Positions 26,666-34,879 of a DNA stretch of 64,000 bases are shown here, piece by piece. The stretch lies in contig CAZYYB010000002.1 in assembly GCA_964651515.1 (NCBI GenBank), forward strand, positions 1 through 64,000, read 5' to 3'. A model generated the notes under the pieces. It had not been told where the DNA came from. It did no database searches and worked only from the letters and a program-made list of their open reading frames with translations. The stretch is from BOG-1184 sp964651515. Lineage in GTDB: Bacteria; Fibrobacterota; Chitinivibrionia; Chitinivibrionales; Chitinispirillaceae. Within the stretch, counting starts at the first letter, position 1. Each line of letters starts with the position of its first letter. The position numbers and the translations under genes were made by a program.

Positions 26666-26703
26666 TCGCGAGTATTTTTACTATCATCGGAAATTACTCG
26701 CGA
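26666..26703. promoter_or_regulatory. Inverted repeat upstream of the broken ATPase gene
   Basis: TCGCGAGTA (26666-26674) and TACTCGCGA (26695-26703) form a perfect 9-base inverted repeat 20 bases apart. It ends 22 bases ahead of the ancestral ATG at 26725. It could be an operator or the stem of a small terminator, since a T-run follows. Confidence 0.4.
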
Positions 26704-26724
26704 GTTTTTTCTGAAGGAGCTTAA

Positions 26725-27877
26725 AATGATCGCCTACCTTAAGCGGCCCACTTAAGCGGTATATCGACGATTCCGTGGAAAAAGATCTTACCCGGAAGAT
26801 GGTTTTTATCGGCGGGCCGCGACAGACCGGCAAAACAACGCTTGCCCGTCAGGCGATCAAACGGGCGGGCGAGGATCCTTCCCTCCGTATCTCAATTGGG
26901 ATGTGCTCGAACACCGGCACGCCATCATGGAAGAACGCTTTCCCACAGGCGTTGGCCTCATCGTTCTCGACGAAATCCAGAAATATTCACGATGGCGACA
27001 GACCGTAAAGGGGCTGTTTGACAGCAGGGGCCCGGAACTCCGGATTCTCGTGACGGGCGGCGCCAGGCTCGATTACTACCGCCGGGGCGGCGATTCGCTC
27101 CAGGGCAGGTATCACTTTTACCGGCTTTTTCCCCTCTCCCTTGCGGAACTAAGGTCGCGGTCCCACGCCGATCTCATGGATCTGTACACCTACGGCGGAT
27201 TTCCGGAACCGTTTCTTCTGGCTTCCGAAACCGAGAGCAGGCGCTGGACACGGGAATATCATTCGCGCCTGGTGCGCCAGGACCTGACCGATCTTGAACG
27301 GCTTCACGATATCAGCCTTGTCGAGCGACTGGCCCTGCGACTCCCGGATCTCGTCGGGGCGCCGCTCTCCCTGAACAGCCTGCGGGAGGATCTTCAGGTC
27401 TCCCACCAGTCGGTCTCCCGGTGGGTCGATATGCTTGAAAATCTCTACATGCTTTTTAGAATTTATCCTTTCGGCGGAGCGAAAATCCGCGCGGTAAAAA
27501 AAGAGGCGAAACATTACCATTTTGACTGGACCGTGGTAAAGGATCCGGGCGGGCGGTTTGAAAACCTTGTCGCATGCCATTTGCATAAATGGTGCTGTTT
27601 CCTCCAGGACGCGGAAGGTCGCGATGTCGAACTCCGTTATTTCCGCGATATCGACAAGCGTGAAGTCGATTTCGTCGTCGTCGAGAACCGGAAACCGATT
27701 GCCTTCATCGAGTGCAAAATAAACGGCAAGGAGCCGCACTCCGGCCTGCGCTACCTCAAGGAGCGGTTCCCCGAAACACCGGCGCTCCAGCTGGTGCGCG
27801 ATGAAAAACTGGATGTTCTCACCGGGGAACAAATCAGAATTTGCAGTGCGGAAATTTATTTAAAGGATCTGGTATAG
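26725..27877 (+). pseudogene. Broken AAA ATPase with DUF4143-type C-terminus
   Basis: The ancestral start is ATG 26725 behind gaaggag, reading MIAYLKR. A 13-base tandem duplication (cttaagcggccca then cttaagcgg, about 26737-26758) throws the frame into a stop. The correct frame resumes as YIDDSVEKDLTRKMVFIGG and PRQTGKTTLARQA (Walker A). A second lesion near 26897 (one base lost, or two gained) shifts the frame again, after which YLNWDVLEHR, LIVLDEIQKYSRWRQ (Walker B) and the DUF4143-like part continue to 27877 (FVVVENRKPIAFIECK). Without the lesions it would be about 380 residues, normal for this family. Two independent lesions argue against a single sequencing error. Confidence 0.85.
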
Positions 27878-27910
27878 GCCGGCACGATTGGATGGCTTAA
27901 ATCAAGTTTC

Positions 27911-27965
27911 TGCTCCGGTGGGGGCACCACCTTGCGGTAGTACCCCTTGGCGATAACCGCAGGCA
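27911..27965 (+). repeat. Dispersed repeat, copy C
   Basis: The stretch from ctgctccggtgggggcacca through ccttgcggtagtacccc matches, with scattered changes, the sequence at 31650-31715. Its core forms an imperfect hairpin (GGGGGCACCACC/GGTAGTACCCC). On the minus strand both copies can encode a similar RKVV-P-EQ peptide. Confidence 0.55.
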
Positions 27966-27972
27966 GGCCTTT

Positions 27973-30252
27973 CTATTGAACCACCATGATCTTCTTGTCC
28001 AGTTTCCTGCCGCCCGCGACCAGGTGCGCCAGATACGTTCCGTTGCTTACTATGCCTTTATCCAGCACGAACGACAGCGGACCCTCGCCATTTTTATGGT
28101 AGACCGTCCTTCCGGCAACGTTGCATAAAACCAGATCGAAAGCACCGGGCGTTTGCACCGTGAACAGGCATCTCCCGTTTTTAGAGACATTGACTTCGAG
28201 CTCGTTGTCCTTGAATGCCCGAACGCTGGAACGCACCCCGACGGGGGTGTTGATCCAGGGCATTTCCGTAACGCGAAGCTTGGCAGAACCATAGGGTATC
28301 AGCTCTATGCTGGTGTCCCTGCCGGCAACGGTCGGCGTGAGCGGGCTCACCGGCGGGTCGTTGGCGTTTGCGGGATAGGTCGTGTTGAAGGTCCAGCCGG
28401 TCAATATCCTGCCCTGTGCCATCAGAACCACCGGCGGGTCATTGGTCCACGTGGTGAAGGAAGTGGCGCCGGGAAGATAGACCTGCTCTCCCATCTGCGC
28501 AAACGGGACCCTGCTTACCGGATTGCGAACGACGGTAAATGAACCTCCCGGATTCGTGGGATCGATTTTCAAGCCGACGTTCCACGACGTGGTCGGATCG
28601 ATCTCCCAGTCCCGGGATCCCTGGCCGTGATTTTGCAGCTGCTTCCAGCTCTCGCCGATCTTGAGGGAGTACCAGAGCGGTCCCCGCATGACGCAGATGG
28701 CATTGTTCCAGCGGAACTCGGTACGGATCGCCATGGAGAAGGTAAGGGTGACGCTGTCGCCCGTCTGCCACGTCCTATTGACAGCGTAGACGGATCCGGC
28801 GGGAGGGTTGGCCTTACCGGCGGGAGTCTGGATCGATGCATCGCCCTCCCAGGCCGGAATCCTGAAATAGATCGGGAACGAGTCGCTTTTTGACAGGGCA
28901 ATTTTAAAGCCGATCGTCCCGTCCCAGGGATATTGGGTGGTTTCGGTGATTGTTACCTTGGCACTGTCGCTTCCGGCCAGGGCCGACACCTGGCAGGGTC
29001 CATACAGCGAAGCAACCAGACCGTTGTCCTGCGAGGCCATCCACATGTTTTCAAGATATCTCGGCCATGTTGGATGAACGTTACAGAGACAGCAGGGCCA
29101 GTTGGGCAGCAGCCCATAGAGGTTCGACGAATCATTGTTTCCATCCCAGGGCCGGCTCGCAATGTTTACCAATACCTGGTTTGCCTGCTGGTCGTACTGG
29201 TGCGCCCACATATCACCGGTCGTGGTCCCGGCAAAACAGTTATACATCAGGCACTCGGCGCGGTCCGCAAAAGCCACCGTGCCGAAACCCTCAAAAAGTT
29301 TTTCCATCGAATACGACGTTTCGGTAATGCCGCACAGTTCCATGCCCCGTGTGGGCTGTTTCCCGGTAAGGTGTTCGTCGGCGTCGAATCTGCCGCCGAC
29401 GCTGCCGTGGTACTTGTCGGTAAGGGAAAGACCGGTATCCATGATCGCCAGGTCGGCGGCATTCTTGCTCTGCAAGTAATACAGGGAATATTTGAACGCC
29501 TCCCCCATATTGACATTATGGTTATACAGCTGGGGAAGTCCGGCGGAGGGGTTGACGGAATCAGTCCAGGTGTAACTGGTGTAGTTTTTGATCCACGAAT
29601 TCAACGTATCCGCGCATCGCTTCGTGACCGCATCAAGGACAACCGTGTCGCCGGTTCGATTATACAACCATTGAGCAAGGGGCATGAACTCCGGCAACCG
29701 GTTCAGCGACCAGATGTCGGCGTCGCCGGAGAAATTTGACGAATTTATATAATGGAAATAATTGGTCATGAACGGAATGACCCGGCTGTCCTGTGTTATA
29801 TCGTAATACGCTCTCATGCAGCGGAGAACGCTGAGGTGATCGAACGCTATGGTGGTGGAGCCCAGGAAATTGCCGTTTGAGCCGGCGCTGTTGAAGAAAT
29901 AATTTATCGCGGTATCCGCTTTTCGGAGAAGCATCGTATCGTTTAAAAGATGGGCAAGCGGCACCAGCCCTTCGTAATAACAATATAAATACTCATTCCC
30001 GGTAACAAGGCCCGCCGGAGTTGCAAGCGGCGAGTAGATCTCGTCGACATGCCCGGTAAGGGCTTTCCCTTGCAGGACCAGTTCGGTATCGAGCCATCCA
30101 AGGGGGTGTACCGCGCCGAAAGGCAGCCCGACATAGGCCGGAGGCGCAAGCGGGGCGCGGCCCGATGGGTAATACCGGTTGGTCTGCTGCGCTGAAAGTA
30201 CCTGCGCTACTACTACTACCGCAATAAGCATTTGAACTGCTCGCATCTTCAT
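27973..30252 (-). CDS. Secreted GH127/GH146-type glycosidase (DUF1680, beta-L-arabinofuranosidase-like)
   Basis: 759 residues from the ATG at 30252 (Shine-Dalgarno gaaggaggaag). A Sec signal (VQMLIAVVVVAQVLSAQ) is followed by an alpha/alpha-barrel domain. The Zn/thiolate site of the family is visible: Glu305 and Cys307 (MELCGITET) and the Cys387-Cys388 pair (LLPNWPCCLCN). It ends in a tail domain of about 80 residues (FDLVLCNVAGRTVYHKNGEG, NGTYLAHLVAGGRKLDKKI), similar to secretion/sorting tails of Fibrobacterota and Bacteroidota. The family hydrolyses beta-L-arabinofuranosides in plant polysaccharides and glycoproteins; the exact substrate is not certain. Confidence 0.88.
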   Translation of the reverse strand: MKMRAVQMLIAVVVVAQVLSAQQTNRYYPSGRAPLAPPAYVGLPFGAVHPLGWLDTELVLQGKALTGHVDEIYSPLATPAGLVTGNEYLYCYYEGLVPLAHLLNDTMLLRKADTAINYFFNSAGSNGNFLGSTTIAFDHLSVLRCMRAYYDITQDSRVIPFMTNYFHYINSSNFSGDADIWSLNRLPEFMPLAQWLYNRTGDTVVLDAVTKRCADTLNSWIKNYTSYTWTDSVNPSAGLPQLYNHNVNMGEAFKYSLYYLQSKNAADLAIMDTGLSLTDKYHGSVGGRFDADEHLTGKQPTRGMELCGITETSYSMEKLFEGFGTVAFADRAECLMYNCFAGTTTGDMWAHQYDQQANQVLVNIASRPWDGNNDSSNLYGLLPNWPCCLCNVHPTWPRYLENMWMASQDNGLVASLYGPCQVSALAGSDSAKVTITETTQYPWDGTIGFKIALSKSDSFPIYFRIPAWEGDASIQTPAGKANPPAGSVYAVNRTWQTGDSVTLTFSMAIRTEFRWNNAICVMRGPLWYSLKIGESWKQLQNHGQGSRDWEIDPTTSWNVGLKIDPTNPGGSFTVVRNPVSRVPFAQMGEQVYLPGATSFTTWTNDPPVVLMAQGRILTGWTFNTTYPANANDPPVSPLTPTVAGRDTSIELIPYGSAKLRVTEMPWINTPVGVRSSVRAFKDNELEVNVSKNGRCLFTVQTPGAFDLVLCNVAGRTVYHKNGEGPLSFVLDKGIVSNGTYLAHLVAGGRKLDKKIMVVQ

Positions 30253-30275
30253 ACGACTTCCTCCTTCGGGGATAG

Positions 30276-30560
30276 TCACCCGGATGATTTACCAGGCTCC
30301 GTTGGCGCCGGAAGACCGTGCCGTCTGCAAGGTCTTCCACATCGTTGCCGTTCTATGAGAACGGCCTCATGCCGTTCAAAACCGGCGGCTTTGCAATGAA
30401 CGATATAGCGCCCGGCGGCAAGCGCGCAATCATTGAGCGCCAGGGTATAATGCCCCGCGGGCAACGTGCGATTCATTTCCAGCGCGGTTCTCCCGAGCAG
30501 GTCGCTGAACGAAATAGCGACCACAAACCTGCCCCCCCGCGCGGCCTTCCATAAGATCAA
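30276..30560 (-). pseudogene. Orphan secretion-tail domain fragment
   Basis: The frame encodes VVAISFSDLLGRTALEMNR, TLPAGHYTLALND and LAAGRYIVHCKAAGFERHEA, the pattern of a C-terminal sorting/FlgD-like domain. No enzyme or signal precedes it, and the frame is closed by a TGA 27 bases further upstream (about 30587). It looks like the tail of a larger secreted protein whose body was deleted. It lies directly upstream of the GH127-type gene, which has its own tail, so duplication or exchange of tails is possible. Confidence 0.5.
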
Positions 30561-30759
30561 AAATGATAGGAATGCAGGAATTTGTCACTGCATAATATAT
30601 AATCGGCTCCCGAAAATTGTTATTTTATAATGCCGGAATATTAAAAAAAACGTAGCCCGGGAGGACTGCCGTACGTTTCGAGGGTAATCTCCCGAATAGC
30701 CTGCTATTGTTGGCTATGTATGATGCTTTCGCAGGAATCGAATTTGCAGAGCCGCGCGA

Positions 30760-31617
30760 TCATTGCAGCAGGTAGGAGATCCCCCACTCCGCGGCCTCGT
30801 CCTCACGAAGCATCTTCTCATAGAAAGCTTCAAACGAAAAACTCCGGCTGTTCGCCCAGATGGCCAGATCGGCGGGGGCGAAGCCGCATTCGGCCCGAAT
30901 TTCGCCGAGAAGCGGGTGACTCTGCCTGACGCGGAGCCTGCCCCTCCCCGCGCAGCCGCCGAGCCGCAGGAACAACCCCCGATCCCAGGGGTAGTCCTTC
31001 TTCATGGTGACAAACCCCGTAGCATCGATAAAATAGCCGGGGTTGTCCGGCATAACGACAGGAAATGAAAACGCGCAGGCCTGTAAGTTTTCCGTGAGCG
31101 GGAAAAAGGGGTGGGCGAACCAGCGGACCGGCAAGGCCGCGCCGCAGCGATTTTCGAGCCGCGTCACGGATTCGACCGTACCGCCGCAGAGACGCACGGT
31201 CCGCGTCAGCGCAATATGCCGCCCCTGGAAGCTATGCACGGTAGTCATGACGATGCGATCATCGGCGGCGTCGATAATCCACCTCGCGAATTCGTTCACC
31301 GCCGGATTGTCGCGGACATGGAACGGAACGGCCGCGCTCGACCGCATCACCCGCCCGACGCCGATCACGAGTACCTCGCCGCCGACCGGAGCGGTGTCCC
31401 CGCCGGGAGCGGTGACGAACACTTCGGGAGCGCCCTGGCCGTCGAAGACGTCGAATTCGGGTTGCCCGTAGCGCGGCCCGGAAAGGAGATCGTTCCCGTC
31501 GGCATCCCGTATCCGGAAGATGTAGCCGCCGGTGCAATACCGGGAGCCGAGGAGCTTTTTATCCTCAACCGGATCGAGGACCTGGACCGAGAGGCGGGAG
31601 TTATGGAGGGTGAACAT
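30760..31617 (-). CDS. Aldose 1-epimerase-like (galactose mutarotase-like) protein
   Basis: 285 residues from the ATG at 31617; an upstream start at 31668 is possible but would read through the repeat hairpins. The beta-rich chain shows mutarotase-like features: the opening FTLHNSRLSVQVLDPVEDKK, an Arg/His-bearing central strand (VESVTRLENRCGAALPVRWF, AHPFFPLTENL) and a late WANSRSFSFEAFYE. The catalytic His/Glu pair cannot be assigned with confidence. It lies on the same strand as the GH127-type gene, so a role in sugar handling is plausible. No strong Shine-Dalgarno is seen. Confidence 0.6.
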   Translation of the reverse strand: MFTLHNSRLSVQVLDPVEDKKLLGSRYCTGGYIFRIRDADGNDLLSGPRYGQPEFDVFDGQGAPEVFVTAPGGDTAPVGGEVLVIGVGRVMRSSAAVPFHVRDNPAVNEFARWIIDAADDRIVMTTVHSFQGRHIALTRTVRLCGGTVESVTRLENRCGAALPVRWFAHPFFPLTENLQACAFSFPVVMPDNPGYFIDATGFVTMKKDYPWDRGLFLRLGGCAGRGRLRVRQSHPLLGEIRAECGFAPADLAIWANSRSFSFEAFYEKMLREDEAAEWGISYLLQ

Positions 31618-31649
31618 TGTCCGGTAGTTTTTTAAAATAAATACCGCCT

Positions 31650-31715
31650 GCTCAGATGGGGAAACCACCTTGCGGTGGTTCCCCCTGGTCGGAGCCGCGA
31701 AACGCGTCTCCGACT
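31650..31715. repeat. Dispersed repeat copy D with two perfect hairpins
   Basis: GGGGAAACCACC/GGTGGTTCCCC around TTGC, then GTCGGAGCCGCG/CGCGTCTCCGAC around AAA (one mismatch). The first hairpin matches the sequence at 27911-27965. It sits against the scaffold gap and in the 5' region of the mutarotase-like gene. Confidence 0.6.
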
Positions 31716-31725
31716 NNNNNNNNNN
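31716..31725. other. Assembly gap (10 N)
   Basis: Ten unknown bases, the usual marker of a scaffold join, placed between two repeat copies. Gene order across this point is not proven. Confidence 0.98.
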
Positions 31726-31793
31726 TCACCTTAGGTAGAAAACACATAACAGATAAAACTGGACATATTAAAACAATATTTCAAAATATCCAT

Positions 31794-31900
31794 CTGTTTT
31801 TTCGCAGAGGACCCGTGGCCCCCCCCCCCGCAGAGGCTGGTGATGAAGCACTCCTTCACCGCGGGGGTGACCCGGCTCGGCCATCCAGAAGCATTTGACC
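31794..31900 (-). repeat. Dispersed ~100-bp repeat, copy A
   Basis: Read on the minus strand it contains TCAAATG, ATGGCCGAGCCGGGT-ACCCCC, GGTG-AAG, GCTTC-T-ACC, CCTCT, a long G-run and CTGCGAAAAA in that order, matching copy B at 34574-34675 on the plus strand. The G-run here is expanded to about 11. No gene lies between the scaffold gap and the reductase gene except this repeat. Confidence 0.7.
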
Positions 31901-31951
31901 TTTTTAAAACCCGCTTGATCAATAATCTAAAATCCAAATCACCAGGAATCC

Positions 31952-32545
31952 TCAGAACCCCGGCAATACCGGCTTCGCTTCCACCCTCACCGGCTCGTAA
32001 TACAATACCACGATCCCGTTCCGGAAGGTCCTCGTCTTTGTCAGCTTCAGCCGCAGCTTCTTGTCGATCCCCTCGAACATCGTCCTCCCCCTGCCGAGCA
32101 CGAGCGGGTGGACCGCGAGCCGGTACTCATCGATGAGCCCCTCGTCCGCCAGCTGCGGGATGATGCTGCCGCTGCCGAAGATCACCATGGTATTCCCGTC
32201 CTGCACCTTCATCTTCCGGATCTCGCCTGCCGGGTCGTCGCCCTTGACAAGCCTCGTGTTGTTCCACTTCGCGTCGTAGAGGGTTTCGGAGAACACGACC
32301 TTCGGCATGCTGTTCATCTCCCCGGCGACCACGGGACTGGCCTCGATCGCCCCAGGCGTCGGCCAGTAGCTCGCCATCATTTCATAGGTCACCCGGCCAA
32401 ACAGGAACTCCGCCTCCCCGCTCGCATTCTCCTCGACGAAGGCCAGCCACTCCGGATCATAGGCATGAGCCCAGCTCATGTCGCCGTGCCGGTCGGTAAA
32501 ATAGCCGTCAACCGTAACGTTGTTGAAGACGATCAGTTTCCGCAT
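31952..32545 (-). CDS. Dihydrofolate reductase/RibD C-terminal family protein
   Basis: 197 residues, cytoplasmic. RKLIVFNNVTVDGYFTDRHG opens the fold, ASGEAEFLFGRVTYEMMASYWP is the family's nucleotide-side motif, and VIFGSGSIIPQLADEGLIDE plus HPLVLGRGRTMFEG close it. Members are NADPH-dependent reductases of unknown or varied substrate, often called YyaP/YwjB-like. A clean Shine-Dalgarno (aaaaggagaagcccc) supports the start. It is divergent from the MarR gene, which could regulate it (inference). Confidence 0.85.
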   Translation of the reverse strand: MRKLIVFNNVTVDGYFTDRHGDMSWAHAYDPEWLAFVEENASGEAEFLFGRVTYEMMASYWPTPGAIEASPVVAGEMNSMPKVVFSETLYDAKWNNTRLVKGDDPAGEIRKMKVQDGNTMVIFGSGSIIPQLADEGLIDEYRLAVHPLVLGRGRTMFEGIDKKLRLKLTKTRTFRNGIVVLYYEPVRVEAKPVLPGF

Positions 32546-32570
32546 GGGGCTTCTCCTTTTCAGCGAAGTG

Positions 32571-32600
32571 CCGTTCGTGGTGAACCTGTCGAACCATGAA
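32571..32600. repeat. Short dispersed palindromic element of the ttcgtggtgaacctgtcgaa type
   Basis: ccgttcgtggtgaacctgtc followed by gaaccatgaa resembles a short palindrome-rich repeat often seen between genes in environmental genomes (its usual translation is VRQ-HHER). It sits in the 320-base gap between the reductase and MarR genes, which otherwise holds only the AT-rich MarR promoter region. Confidence 0.55.
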
Positions 32601-32865
32601 TCCCCTTTTGATCGAAGACGAAGGGATATCTATAAGATAGGAATTGCGCCGGGCAGAATGAAAAGAGCCTTTGGTGGGGGAACCGTACCGATTTCCACGG
32701 CTTTTCATCCCCGGTGATGCCGGCACCAGAATTTTCGCCCGACTTGATTATTACCGTGGAAACAAATATATTGATGGTGACAATATATTCGATGACTTAG
32801 TTGTTTCTCTTCAATCGATTTTAATCAATATTCCGTGCGGCTGTTACCGGATAAGCGAGGTGAGA

Positions 32866-33294
32866 ATGGAAAAAGAGGAAAAAGTAAAGCAAGCCCAGTT
32901 GTTGGTGATTAATTTTGTCGATATCATCCTGGAGGTGTTGAGTAAGAAATGGGATGAAAATAAACTGAGCCTGGCGCAGATTCGGCTGCTTGTCGTGCTC
33001 AAACGCCGTAAAACCGCTACCATCGGCGACATCGCCACCCGGTTGCATATCGGCCAATCGGCGGCAAGTTCCTTGGTGGACGGCCTGGTAAAGAAAGAAC
33101 TCCTCTTCAGGGCCGATGACCCCGAAGACCGGCGGAAAGCTATCGTCACAATGACTCCGGGAGGGGAGAATTTGACTGGAAAACAAAAAGGTAGCGAAAA
33201 GCAATTATCGAAATGGTTGGCTGGAATGGATGAAAACAAACTGGATAGTACCATTGAAACAATTCAGGGTTTTATGGAAAGAATGTCGGATTAG
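32866..33294 (+). CDS. MarR family transcriptional regulator
   Basis: 142 residues from the ATG at 32866 (gcgaggtgaga upstream); a longer in-frame opening from 32671 was rejected for lack of family similarity. The winged helix-turn-helix is clear: LAQIRLLVVLKRRKTATIGD, IATRLHIGQSAASSLVDGL and the wing LLFRADDPEDRRKAIVTMT. Such dimers bind palindromic operators and often respond to small aromatic or oxidising ligands. The likely targets are itself, the divergent reductase, or the DUF362/ferredoxin gene 100 bases downstream; none is proven. Confidence 0.88.
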   Translation: MEKEEKVKQAQLLVINFVDIILEVLSKKWDENKLSLAQIRLLVVLKRRKTATIGDIATRLHIGQSAASSLVDGLVKKELLFRADDPEDRRKAIVTMTPGGENLTGKQKGSEKQLSKWLAGMDENKLDSTIETIQGFMERMSD

Positions 33295-33396
33295 ACTCAC
33301 GTAAAAGGCCGACTCTTCAAAGTTATTATGGCAGACGGCATCGTAGTTACCACCATTACTTTTTCACTGCAGCGGTCCCTGCGCAAGGAGTGAAGC

Positions 33397-34536
33397 ATGA
33401 GCAAAGTTTATATAATCAGATGCCCCGATTACGGCCAGGTCGGCGGGAAAATGGACGAGCTGATGAAGATGATGGGAGGAGTGGGTCAATTTGTCAATGC
33501 CGGACAGCGGGTAGCGGTGAAGCCTAACCTGCTCCTGGCCGCAGATCCCGCGAAGGCCGTTACCACCCACCCATCGGTCGTTGCCGCAATCGGCAGACTT
33601 TTCACCGCCGCTTCGGCCGGCGTGGTCCTTGCCGAAAGCCCCGGCGCAGGCTATGCCTACGACCGAAAGGCGCTTGAAAAGACCTACCGCATGTGCGGCA
33701 TGGAGGAAGCGGCGAAGAGTGCCGGAATCGAGCTCGGCTACGACACTTCGTATGAAAGCGTCTCCTTTCCAGAAGGCAAGCTTATAAAACGGTTCGAAAT
33801 CATTTCGCCGATACGGAAGGCCGATTGCTATGTGAATGTCTGTAAGCTCAAAACGCACAACTTGATGTTTTTGAGCGGAGGCGTGAAAAACCTCTTCGGT
33901 TTGATTCCGGGCCGGACAAAGACGGGATACCATAGCACCATGACCACCAAGGAGCTCTTTGCCGAGCTGCTGCTCGATCTGGTCGCCCTTGTCCCGCCCA
34001 AACTGACCATTATGGATGCGGTTGTGGGCATGGAAGGCGAGGGGCCGGCCAGTGGGAATCCGCGCCAGGTCGGACTGCTTCTCGCGTCGACCGATCCGCT
34101 TAGTCTCGATGTCGTCGCCTCCGAGATCATCGGGCTCCCTGAAGACAGGAACCCGCTCCTCCTCGCGGCGAAGGGGCGCGGCATTCATCCGTCGAGTATC
34201 GCGGAGGTCGAGATCATAGGGATACCCCGGAATGAGCTCCGCGTCGCCGGGTACAGGATGCCGAGCGCATATTCGAATTCGACGATGCTTCGCGCCATGG
34301 CGGCTATTCTCCCACTGCTGCGGCCACTGCTTACGGTCGATCCGCGGATACTGAAAAACAAATGCACCGGGTGCGGCGCCTGCAAAAACAGCTGCCCCCG
34401 AGATGCGATTAGCATCCGGAAGGTTGCATCGATTGACAGCGCAAAATGCATCCGCTGCTACTGCTGCCACGAAATGTGCCGGTTCGATGCAATAGGACTG
34501 CACAAGGGAAAGATTTACAGGATGTTGAACAAGTAG
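33397..34536 (+). CDS. DUF362 protein fused to a 2x4Fe-4S ferredoxin domain
   Basis: 379 residues, no export signal. The DUF362 part occupies residues 1-300: VAVKPNLLLAADPAKAVTTH, VCKLKTHNLMFLSGGVKNLF, and DAVVGMEGEGPASGNPRQVG. The C-terminal ferredoxin has CTGCGACKNSCPRDAI and CIRCYCCHEMCRFDAI, two complete CxxCxxCxxxC sets. It is the third DUF362 protein in the window and the only one with its ferredoxin built in. The start has caaggag. Function unknown; an electron-transfer role is inferred from the clusters. Confidence 0.9.
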   Translation: MSKVYIIRCPDYGQVGGKMDELMKMMGGVGQFVNAGQRVAVKPNLLLAADPAKAVTTHPSVVAAIGRLFTAASAGVVLAESPGAGYAYDRKALEKTYRMCGMEEAAKSAGIELGYDTSYESVSFPEGKLIKRFEIISPIRKADCYVNVCKLKTHNLMFLSGGVKNLFGLIPGRTKTGYHSTMTTKELFAELLLDLVALVPPKLTIMDAVVGMEGEGPASGNPRQVGLLLASTDPLSLDVVASEIIGLPEDRNPLLLAAKGRGIHPSSIAEVEIIGIPRNELRVAGYRMPSAYSNSTMLRAMAAILPLLRPLLTVDPRILKNKCTGCGACKNSCPRDAISIRKVASIDSAKCIRCYCCHEMCRFDAIGLHKGKIYRMLNK

Positions 34537-34573
34537 CGGGAAAACTTCATCGAACAGAAGGTCGTTGCTTAAA

Positions 34574-34675
34574 AATTCAAATGTCTTTGAATGGCCGAGC
34601 CGGGTTACCCCCTTAGGTGGAAGCGCTTCGTAACCGACCTCTATAGGGGGACCCCGGGGACCACTGCGAAAAACC
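34574..34675 (+). repeat. Dispersed ~100-bp repeat, copy B
   Basis: Direct counterpart of copy A (31794-31900, opposite strand): TCAAATGTCTTTGAATGGCC, GAGCCGGGTTACCCCC, then GCTTCGTAACCGACCTCT and GGGGACCACTGCGAAAAAC. GGTTAC/GTAACC inside it form an inverted repeat. It follows the DUF362/ferredoxin gene directly. Confidence 0.7.
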
Positions 34676-34832
34676 GACGAACAAAAATTTCGTTTTGATT
34701 TTTCTCAATGTGCCTGATGAGAAAATCATGCAAAAAAAGCAAAGGATCCGGCCGGGTCGCCGATTTCAGATCGAGATGGCGGGTTATGTTTTCACCATTG
34801 TCAAATGCCCGATCAAACGATTTCGCTTTCAT
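34641..34832 (-). pseudogene. Truncated CopG/BrnA-like antitoxin stump
   Basis: From ATG 34832, behind gaggagaag, the frame reads MKAKSFDRAFDNGENITRHL and then DLKSATRP. This closely follows the N-terminus of small type II antitoxins that begin MKAKEFD-x-x-FD-x-GED-x-x-x-x-LDL-x-x-A-x-RP. After RP the expected ribbon-helix-helix part is missing and unrelated sequence runs to 34641, partly through the dispersed repeat. No toxin gene is seen beside it. Confidence 0.6.
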
Positions 34833-34879
34833 ATAGTTGCTTCTCCTCTTCCCTCGAACGCCGGTTTGGCAGGTGGGCA

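Noticed and set aside
31840..32136. Plus-strand frame of 98 codons beginning MKHSFTAGV
   Set aside because: It reads through repeat copy A and then antisense to the reductase gene; no independent support.
33364..34503. Minus-strand open frame opposite the DUF362/ferredoxin gene
   Set aside because: Shadow of a gene with clear ferredoxin motifs on the plus strand.
34574..34675. Integron attC site
   Set aside because: GGTTAC/GTAACC inverted repeats resemble one, but the paired core sites do not covary between copies A and B, and there is no integrase or cassette array.
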